Below are positions 18,535-25,382 of a stretch of 64,000 nucleotides of DNA, one piece after another (within the stretch, counting starts at the first letter, position 1; each line of letters starts with the position of its first letter). Made by a program: the position numbers and the translations under genes. The stretch covers positions 744,001 to 808,000 of the forward strand of contig NZ_JAJTSZ010000002.1 of the NCBI RefSeq assembly GCF_021440195.1. Direction: 5' to 3'. Origin of the DNA: Dyadobacter sp. CY356 (GTDB lineage: Bacteria; Bacteroidota; Bacteroidia; Cytophagales; Spirosomataceae). The notes below the pieces were generated by a model, which was not told the DNA's origin, ran no database searches, and was given only the letters and a program-made list of their open reading frames with translations.

Positions 18535-18951
18535 ATGGGTCTTAACCTTTACAACGTGATGAAAACATTATTGAACCAACCTTTTGAAAATCTGACCATT
18601 TCGGCAGGCAAGAAACCGGGAAATGTAATCAATGTCCATTTGGGATGTAAAATACTTTTCCTGGAATTCCACGAGATCGTTTATCTTCAGGGAGATGGAA
18701 ATTACACTTACGTATACACAACACAGGGCAAACGTTATCTTATTTCAAAGACAATGAAAGCTATCCAGAAAATCCTGGATGCCGGATTTCTCAGAATCCA
18801 TAAATCCTACATGATCAATCCAATGCACCTGGTGGAACGTGTTAATCCTGATAAGGTGATACTTAACGGAGGGAAACAATTGCCAATCGCACGGAGAAGA
18901 ATCCTGGAAATCCAGGAAACACTTGCAGGAGAATATCTGAATGTCGGCTGA
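18535..18951 (+). CDS. stand-alone LytTR DNA-binding regulator
   Basis: The product has a LytTR domain covering most of its length: ILFLEFHEIVYLQGDGNYTY, the KTMKAIQKILDAGFLRIHKS segment and YMINPMHLVERVNPDK, ending with LPIARRRILEIQE. There is no receiver domain and no adjacent kinase, so it is an orphan regulator. The open frame extends to a TTG at 18499; the ATG at 18535 (MGLNLYNVMKTLL) is preferred, and another ATG lies at 18559. Targets are unknown. Confidence 0.86.
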   Translation: MGLNLYNVMKTLLNQPFENLTISAGKKPGNVINVHLGCKILFLEFHEIVYLQGDGNYTYVYTTQGKRYLISKTMKAIQKILDAGFLRIHKSYMINPMHLVERVNPDKVILNGGKQLPIARRRILEIQETLAGEYLNVG

Positions 18952-18982
18952 TAAATACATTCACAAATACGTGAATGATCTA

Positions 18983-19036
18983 AAAATTTTTCACTTACTG
19001 ATTAAATATCAAATCAGACTTTAAGTGAGAAATTTT
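18983..19036. terminator. long bidirectional hairpin between convergent genes
   Basis: The arms 18983-18997 (AAAATTTTTCACTTA) and 19022-19036 pair with one G-U, and an inner CTGATT/AATCAG stem extends the hairpin. A/T runs at both ends suit termination of LytTR (+) and of transcripts from the opposite strand. A second stem, AAACTGCTC/GAGCAGTTT, lies at 19053-19093. Confidence 0.6.
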
Positions 19037-19152
19037 CGTAGCAACGAATTCTAAACTGCTCAGGTTTTACGGAATGTAAGGCCCGAGCAGTTTGATTCTG
19101 TTGAATATATTTTATTATAGACTATAAATCAATTATTAACATTAATAAATCA

Positions 19153-20724
19153 TCAATTCCCCCTTTGTAACGAATCGATTCCTTTAATTGACAATCGTGC
19201 CCCACTGAATGAAAAACCGCCATATAATAAAGCATTCGTTTTCGGTGGATTATCTTCCGAAAAGTCGATTGATTTTTTTAAAAACTTACCAATTCCTGAA
19301 ATAGTCTGAAGTGGAACATCCAGTGTTGCAACCTTTGGAGCAACATTGTAATATTCATTTCTAATTTCAATATCCGATTTCCTTCTCCCTCCCGCAAGAG
19401 CAGGATAAAAATCGATTCCCATGGTAATTCTTATAGCGATCGGTTTTCCGTTTTTGATAGCACAATGCCACTTGGGCATATTTCCTACAACTCGCAAAGC
19501 CTCTTCATCAATGCCATAACCCAGTCCTTCCACAATTTCTACATCACGCACATTTCCATTTTCATCTACCGTAAAGGCTACCCTTACTTTCCCTTGTATA
19601 TCAGCAGCCAGCGCATCGATCGGATATTTCATTTGAGAATAAAAATAATTTTCGGTCTGTCGAAAGCTGTTTCCAAAATAAGCATTTCTATCCGGAACAA
19701 GTTTTCCGGGTACCGAATCATTTTTTGGTGATATCAAACTTTCATACCTTCTATTTGTTAGTGACTGTTTTGATTCATGTTGATTATCAGTTAAATAACC
19801 AACAATTTCTGCACTGCGACTTTCCAATAATTGTTTACTGAAATCTGGAATTTGTGTCAAATGTTCTCTGGCAGCTGTGAGAATGATGATCAAACCCAGG
19901 ACCGGTAAAACCAACATATATTTGCTCACTAACCAACGTGGTGTACGGTTTTGAAAAATCATTTTTACGCGGCTTTTTAATAATGATGAATTAAAAAATG
20001 GATTGGATAAAGACTGAACCGGCGCATTAAACGAGTAGGAAATAAGAAAAGTAGCGTACTCTTCCCGATCAGTCGCTGGTGCATCGGCAAGAAATTCATG
20101 AACCTGCTGCATCGAAATTTTATAAAGCCAAAGCGCCGGATTAAACCAGAATAAAATTTTCAATAACTCTACGAAAATGATATCAATGCTATGTTTTTGC
20201 CTGATATGCACCAACTCATGTCTGAGCACATTTTCCAGACAATTTTCGTAATCATCCTGACTAATAATTAACCACTTGAAAAATGAAAAGGAACCTATCC
20301 TGCTCCTTTCATTTATGCTTTCCGGCAATAAGATTAAGGTATGATCATCAAACTTAGTGGCCTCTCCTTTTTTGATAAATGAAAACAGATTAGTAAACCC
20401 GCGAAACATATAAAATGTCATGATTGCTACACCAGCAAGGTAGATCACAAAAATAATCAGTGACCAATCCATATACTGACTGGAAATCTGACTTTCATTT
20501 GGCAGAACAGGGTTTAACGATATACTATATACGACTGGCGGGATCTCTTTTGTAGCCGTTTCAGGTATCTTGATTAATGGAAGAAACATGGCCAGGAACA
20601 AACTCCCCAAAAGGTAGGATCTGTTAAGAAAGAAAAACGTTTGTCTCCGAAAAAACAACCAGAAACATGCATAAAGAATGATCCAGAATAAATTAACTTT
20701 TGCCAGATAAATCAGATTTTCCAT
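19153..20724 (-). CDS. BlaR1-like M56 peptidase with TonB C-terminal domain
   Basis: The N-terminal part has membrane helices and an M56 zinc peptidase core with H169-E-L-V-H173 (HELVHIRQKHSIDIIF) followed by a helix (ILFWFNPALWLYK). After a membrane helix near residue 270 comes a periplasmic TonB C-terminal domain (about 355-440, YPIDALAADIQGKVRVAFTV, AIRITMGIDFYP). This M56-TonB fusion is common in Bacteroidota. With BlaI upstream it should sense an envelope signal and trigger derepression by proteolysis. The ATG at 20724 is used; TTG and GTG codons just upstream are in frame. The last 85 residues are non-conserved. Confidence 0.88.
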   Translation of the reverse strand: MENLIYLAKVNLFWIILYACFWLFFRRQTFFFLNRSYLLGSLFLAMFLPLIKIPETATKEIPPVVYSISLNPVLPNESQISSQYMDWSLIIFVIYLAGVAIMTFYMFRGFTNLFSFIKKGEATKFDDHTLILLPESINERSRIGSFSFFKWLIISQDDYENCLENVLRHELVHIRQKHSIDIIFVELLKILFWFNPALWLYKISMQQVHEFLADAPATDREEYATFLISYSFNAPVQSLSNPFFNSSLLKSRVKMIFQNRTPRWLVSKYMLVLPVLGLIIILTAAREHLTQIPDFSKQLLESRSAEIVGYLTDNQHESKQSLTNRRYESLISPKNDSVPGKLVPDRNAYFGNSFRQTENYFYSQMKYPIDALAADIQGKVRVAFTVDENGNVRDVEIVEGLGYGIDEEALRVVGNMPKWHCAIKNGKPIAIRITMGIDFYPALAGGRRKSDIEIRNEYYNVAPKVATLDVPLQTISGIGKFLKKSIDFSEDNPPKTNALLYGGFSFSGARLSIKGIDSLQRGN

Positions 20725-20737
20725 CACCAAGTCCGTT

Positions 20738-21106
20738 TTATTTATTGCTTTTTTGTTCCTTTATTAATTTTAGCAGTTCATCCAGATCGCTGACATTGAG
20801 ATCATTATCCTTCACCAGAAATGAAACCATGTTTGGCAATGAGTTGTCAAAATAGCTGGCCATGATTTCCTTTACTTCGTGACGTTTATATTCTTCCTCA
20901 GATATCAAAGGATAATATTGATGGGTATTTCCGTAAGGTTTGTAACCTACAACCTCCTTTTTTTCAAGAATTCTAATCACTGTTGAAATCGTGTTATAAG
21001 CAGGTACCGGCGCTTTCATTTCAGCAATTATATCTTTGACAAATGCTTTTTTCAGATGCCACAATATCCGCATTACCTCCTCTTCTGCACGAGTTAGTGT
21101 TTTCAT
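20738..21106 (-). CDS. BlaI/MecI/CopY family repressor
   Basis: The 122-residue protein has the penicillinase-repressor winged helix: LTRAEEEVMRILWHLKKAFV, the recognition region YNTISTVIRILEKKEVVGYK and the C-terminal dimer helices. It is the first gene of an operon with the M56-TonB protein (13-bp gap). The open frame runs to 21145, but that codon lies inside the -7 box at 21143-21150, so the ATG at 21106 (MKTLTRAEEEVMR) must be the start. It should repress its own operon through the dyad at 21153-21187 and be inactivated by the M56 partner. Confidence 0.92.
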   Translation of the reverse strand: MKTLTRAEEEVMRILWHLKKAFVKDIIAEMKAPVPAYNTISTVIRILEKKEVVGYKPYGNTHQYYPLISEEEYKRHEVKEIMASYFDNSLPNMVSFLVKDNDLNVSDLDELLKLIKEQKSNK

Positions 21107-21142
21107 TTGTTTTGCACTTAAACAAGTCTTAAATAGATGTGT

Positions 21143-21150
21143 CAAATATA
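21143..21150 (-). promoter_or_regulatory. -7 promoter box of the blaI-M56 operon
   Basis: Read on the minus strand, the box is TATATTTG. A TTG (21174-21172) lies 21 bp upstream, inside the operator dyad, as the -33 element. The predicted start near 21136 leaves a leader of about 30 nt. Confidence 0.72.
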
Positions 21151-21152
21151 CT

Positions 21153-21187
21153 ACTATTTAATTAGTTCTAACAACTAATTAAATAGT
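21153..21187. promoter_or_regulatory. BlaI operator: perfect 15-bp inverted repeat
   Basis: The arms ACTATTTAATTAGTT (21153-21167) and its exact complement (21173-21187) flank the 5-bp centre CTAAC. The dyad covers the presumed -33 element of the operon, the expected geometry for autorepression by a BlaI dimer. Confidence 0.8.
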
Positions 21188-21734
21188 TTATTTTCTTATG
21201 GTGTTATTTATTGAAGGAAGACTCACCTATCCAGAGTTGGTATGCCAGAATTAAAATGGAAAAACACAAACCATAAATTCAGATATAATAAAAAAACTCG
21301 GTAGTAACAGTTGCTTATTGTTCAGAAAACAATGCTAAAACAAAATGCCAGCTTTTTCAGGGCCGGCATTTGCACTTACGATTGATAAAGGAGGACTTTG
21401 TGTTACAAGTCTATCAATTATTTAGTAACCGGCAATGGATAACTTATTTAACGGTAATACACTTAACAATTTTTTTAAAACAAAAAAGATTAATAATTGG
21501 TAATCAATCATTTACATAAAATTTTTTTTAAGATCTTTTGCTTCAATAATTCATATGTTGATTTTAATTTTTTGCACTTTAAGGTGTTAATCAAATAGTA
21601 AAAATAAATTAACTGCTCACTTTATAAAATCCTGTAACTTACGTGATACCGGATTATTACTATAAAACAATGTTTCTAAAGTCTTTATTAAAACTTGCTG
21701 AAATCTTTTTCGAACATTTTGAATTGGGAACGAT
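21188..21734. other. intergenic region before the repeat array
   Basis: No gene is recognised in this very AT-rich stretch. An imperfect hairpin around 21339-21371 (AAATGCCAGC against GGCCGGCATTT) is the only structure noted. Confidence 0.45.
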
Positions 21735-22290
21735 CAATTCAGACTTAGGCTTTGGCTAAAGCCGGCAGTATTCGGGTGACTCTCATACCCAGGGTTGAAA
21801 CCCTTGGTTAGTATTAGAGATCAGGAGATTATTTTTTTCTTAGCAACTCCAAAACCCGATAGTAACTGGGTCTTGCGATTTGGTGTAAAACTAACCCAGG
21901 ATTTCGACCTAGGGTAAAACTTGTTGATGTCTTGTTAAGAGATATTGAATTGAAAAAGATCAACTCAGACTAAGGCTTTGGCTGAAGCCGGCAGTATTCG
22001 GGTGACTCTGATACCCAGGGTTGAAACCCTGGATTAGTATTAGAGATCAGGAGATTATTTTTTTCTTAGCAACTCCAAAACCCGATAGTAAAACCTTAGG
22101 CCCCGCGATTTGCTCTAAAAACCTACCCAGGATTTCGACCCAGGGATAGTGATTTGTAATCAGGATTAAGATTATTCACAGACAGCTTTGAATCTGATAG
22201 TGAAACCACATGGTCCAGGATCTGGTCTAAAAATTAACCCAGGGTTTCAACCCTGGGTGGTCAGGAGCTCAGGACTTCCCGGGCTTTAGC
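21735..22290. repeat. REP/BIME-like array of imperfect palindromic repeats
   Basis: Two tandem copies of a roughly 226-bp unit (GGCTTTGG at 21748 and again at 21974) are followed by a partial third. Each unit contains a GGCTTT/AAAGCC hairpin, a CCAGGGTT-GA-AACCCTGG type palindrome (best copy 22015-22032), a conserved middle with GATCAGGAGATT and CAACTCCAAAACCCGATAGT, and the second palindrome in inverted orientation. The last palindrome at 22237-22258 is a perfect 10-bp dyad (ACCCAGGGTT-TC-AACCCTGGGT). The array abuts the 3' end of the TldD-like gene. No transposase is nearby. Confidence 0.8.
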
Positions 22291-22301
22291 CATTGCTTTT
22301 C

Positions 22302-23945
22302 TCAGACTTTTCTTGCCGTATTGATCACATTTGCTCCATCAAACCTTGAAGTAGAACTACCATGAGAAACACAACTGCTTTGTGACGGCTGGCCTTTTCC
22401 ATCGAAAAAAGATCCTTCCACCCGAAAGTCACTATCGTCACAAATCTTTACACAGCTGTTCCAGAATTCCTGCGTATTTGACTGATAGGCCACATCTTTC
22501 AACATCCCGACAATCTCTCCATTTTTAATTTCATAGAAAAGCTGTCCGCCAAACTGGAAATTGTATCGCTGCTGATCAATTGAGAAGGAGCCGTAACCGA
22601 CAATATAAATTCCCTTTTTAACATCCTTTATCATTTCTTCAAAAGACAATTTCTCTTTCTGCGGAGCAAGTGAGACGTTCGGCATTCTTTGAAACTGAAC
22701 AGAATTCCAACTGTCAGCATATGAACATCCATGTGACTCCGTCTCCCCGATCATATGCACCTGATCGCGTGTCGCCTGATAATTCACCAAAATTCCGTCT
22801 TTGATCAAATCCCACTTTTTACTTTTCACACCCTCATCATCCCAACCTACCGCGCCCATAGAACCTGGCTGGATTTTGTCTGCAAAAAAGTTTACAATCT
22901 TGCTTCCATAATTAAAGTTTTTGGATTTCCATTTGTCCATTGTTGCAAAAGAAGTACCGGCAAAATTTGCTTCATATCCTAAAACCCTGTCAAGTTCCGT
23001 TGCATGACCGACAGATTCATGAATCGTTAATCGAAGATGCGTGGGATCCAGAACCAGATCGTATTTTCCAGGCTCTACGGATTTCGCTTTTATTTTCTCC
23101 TTGACCTGGACAGCCGCCAAAGTAGCGTCATCGATCATGTCATAACGGCTGTTAAACAAAGTCGTTTTTCTGCCGGTTATACGATCGGCTGGTTTGCTTT
23201 CCAGGTATTCGTAACCCATCGCTTTGGCTGTTCCCAATGAATTTCTGGTTTGAAATTGACCGCTGGCCTTATCAATTCCGGTAACCGTGAAGGTTGGCCA
23301 AAGCCGGTGAATATCCTGATCAATATAAGAGCCATCTGTGGAAGCGAAATATTTCTGTTCGTTCACCATAAACAATTGTGAATTCACAAAATCTGCCCCG
23401 TTTTTTTGCGCTGCCCCGTTTACGGCCATTAAAAGATCCACTTTTTCTTTGATCGGCACTTCAAACAGATTTTTGATTATTGGCGTTTTATAGCTCACTT
23501 CACCAAAACCTTTTTGCGCGGCCAGCTGAACTGGTTCAGCTAAAAGTTTGGCGTTCGCTTTGGCAATTGCCACGGCAATTTCAGCCGTTTTGGCAACTTC
23601 TGTTTCCGTTTTTGCCTCTCCCAACGAAGCAAAACCCCAACAGCCGTTTACGATCACCCGCACGCCTATTCCATACGATTCCGTATTCACAATACTTTGA
23701 ACTTTGTCCTCACGGGTAATGACAAACTGGTTCAAATACCTTCCAATTCTGATATCTGCATAAGATGCGCCTTTTGCCGTTGCGGCATTCAGTCCGGCAT
23801 CTGCCAGTCTTTTTTTGATATTTACATCAAGTCCCGGTTCCAGTAATACTTCACTGGCCACTAATCTTCCACCAGGTGTAAGTACAGGAATTATAAAAGC
23901 GCCGGCCGCGATACTTGCTTGCTGGATAAAATCTCTTCTATTCAA
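22302..23945 (-). CDS. TldD-like metalloprotease with twin-arginine-like N-terminus
   Basis: The 547-residue protein has the TldD/PmbA fold with the zinc motif H309-E-S-V-G-H314 and the downstream CSYADSWNSVQFQRMPN block that supplies the cysteine and other metal-site residues. The start MNRRDFIQQASIAAGAFIIP is a Tat-type signal, so it is likely exported, unlike cytosolic E. coli TldD. The start codon is TTG, because no ATG is in frame for a long way; an ATG-TTT-TGA triplet lies just upstream in another frame. It is the last gene of the M14-TldE-TldD operon and probably pairs with the next gene as a heteromeric peptidase. Confidence 0.88.
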   Translation of the reverse strand: MNRRDFIQQASIAAGAFIIPVLTPGGRLVASEVLLEPGLDVNIKKRLADAGLNAATAKGASYADIRIGRYLNQFVITREDKVQSIVNTESYGIGVRVIVNGCWGFASLGEAKTETEVAKTAEIAVAIAKANAKLLAEPVQLAAQKGFGEVSYKTPIIKNLFEVPIKEKVDLLMAVNGAAQKNGADFVNSQLFMVNEQKYFASTDGSYIDQDIHRLWPTFTVTGIDKASGQFQTRNSLGTAKAMGYEYLESKPADRITGRKTTLFNSRYDMIDDATLAAVQVKEKIKAKSVEPGKYDLVLDPTHLRLTIHESVGHATELDRVLGYEANFAGTSFATMDKWKSKNFNYGSKIVNFFADKIQPGSMGAVGWDDEGVKSKKWDLIKDGILVNYQATRDQVHMIGETESHGCSYADSWNSVQFQRMPNVSLAPQKEKLSFEEMIKDVKKGIYIVGYGSFSIDQQRYNFQFGGQLFYEIKNGEIVGMLKDVAYQSNTQEFWNSCVKICDDSDFRVEGSFFDGKGQPSQSSCVSHGSSTSRFDGANVINTARKV

Positions 23946-24000
23946 AACATTGTTTTATTTGAGGTTGAAAAATAAAATTGATGTTCGTTTTGATCATCAA

Positions 24001-25332
24001 TTAAACAGCGTCCGACAAACTTGTAAATGTAAAATCGCGAATTTTCATTGGTGGGATCATGTTACCACCCGAGCGCATAGGTTTTCCCATGGCCTCAATA
24101 TTATTGAGCATCACAATAGGACTTTCGTTAAACCGGAAGTTTTTGACCGGAAATTTGATCTTACCATCTTCGATATAAAAGGTACCGTCACGGGTTAGTC
24201 CCGTATACAAAAGCGTCTGGCGATCTACATCGCGGATATACCAGAATCTTGTTACCAGTATTCCTTTTTGCGTACTTTTAATCAGATCAGCAATCGATTC
24301 TGTACCTCCTTCAAAGATAAATCCTGAAGGAGCGGCAATGGCTTTGACACCCTTTTTCTCAGCCCAAAAACGGGAATAAAACATGTTTTTGACAACCCCT
24401 TTTTCAATCCACACCACCTTTTCCTGTGCTCTTCCGTCGACCGTATTGTCGCCAAGAACAAATGGAGTTCCGGGAATATCGGCATCCATCGGATCAGAAT
24501 AAATCGTTATTCTCTCATCAAAAAGTTTTTCTCCAACACGGTTTCCACCCCCTTTTTTTGATAGAAAACTTCTCCCCTCGTCAGCACTTCTGGCGTCCAT
24601 GTTGGACATCATATTGCGCATTAGCTCCGCCGCCGCAGTAGGTTCCAGAATGACGGTATACCTTCCCGGTTCAATAGCCTGGGCTGCTGTGGAAGCCATC
24701 GCTTTTTGCAGTGCGGTCTGGGTCAATGAGGCACTGTTTAATTTTGAAACGTCATTAAAATCACGAACCACATAACCGGAACCTTTTGCATCTTCCGTCC
24801 GAACCGTGATGGAGTAATCTACCGATGTCGTTTTGTAATATCCAAACAGTCCTTTACTATTGCCAATCGCTTTGAATCCGGCAGAATCTTCCAGATAACC
24901 GGCTGCAACCACTGATTTTTTTCTGCAAAGATCAATACTGTCTAGGGCGATTTGTGCTCTTTTATCGGGGTCAATGTTGGCAGTACTGTCAGCGAATGAT
25001 TTGGTTTCCGGATATTTCTGGGGTCCCAACATACTGACGTATTCCGGATTTTCCGGTGCGAGCTTGGCAAGTTCTTCTGCTCTGGCAACCGTTTTTTTTA
25101 TGGATTCTTCATCAAATTCATTGATTGTTGCCGTTCCGGTTCTTTTACCAAAAACCGCCGTCACAGCCAGCGAAACATTTCTGGAATCACCGCTTGTACT
25201 TACCGCATTTCTGGCATAACGAATGTTACCGACATTTTCCCCACTCAGACTCACGCTCATTTCATCTGCTTTCGAAAAAGACAAAACTTTATCTATAATT
25301 TTCTTTGCTTCCTGCTGTGATAATATGCCCAT
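24001..25332 (-). CDS. TldD/PmbA family protein, TldE-like subunit
   Basis: The 443-residue protein has the PmbA/TldE pattern: RYARNAVSTSGDSRNVSLAV near the N-terminus, PGRYTVILEPTAAAELMRNM in the middle and the DRQTLLYTGLTRDGTFYIED end. The HExxxH zinc motif of the TldD partner is absent (PTAAAELMRN at that place), as expected for the non-catalytic TldE subunit. It has no signal peptide, although its presumed partner does, which is odd. It lies 55 bp upstream of the TldD gene and 50 bp downstream of the M14 gene. Confidence 0.86.
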   Translation of the reverse strand: MGILSQQEAKKIIDKVLSFSKADEMSVSLSGENVGNIRYARNAVSTSGDSRNVSLAVTAVFGKRTGTATINEFDEESIKKTVARAEELAKLAPENPEYVSMLGPQKYPETKSFADSTANIDPDKRAQIALDSIDLCRKKSVVAAGYLEDSAGFKAIGNSKGLFGYYKTTSVDYSITVRTEDAKGSGYVVRDFNDVSKLNSASLTQTALQKAMASTAAQAIEPGRYTVILEPTAAAELMRNMMSNMDARSADEGRSFLSKKGGGNRVGEKLFDERITIYSDPMDADIPGTPFVLGDNTVDGRAQEKVVWIEKGVVKNMFYSRFWAEKKGVKAIAAPSGFIFEGGTESIADLIKSTQKGILVTRFWYIRDVDRQTLLYTGLTRDGTFYIEDGKIKFPVKNFRFNESPIVMLNNIEAMGKPMRSGGNMIPPMKIRDFTFTSLSDAV

Positions 25333-25382
25333 GTTACTAGTTTTTTTGAGACAAAAGTTGAGAGATAACCAGTAATCACCGA

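Noticed and set aside
21735..22290. CRISPR array
   Set aside because: The repeats are long, imperfect and of alternating orientation with a similar, not unique, middle; there are no regular short spacers and no cas genes.
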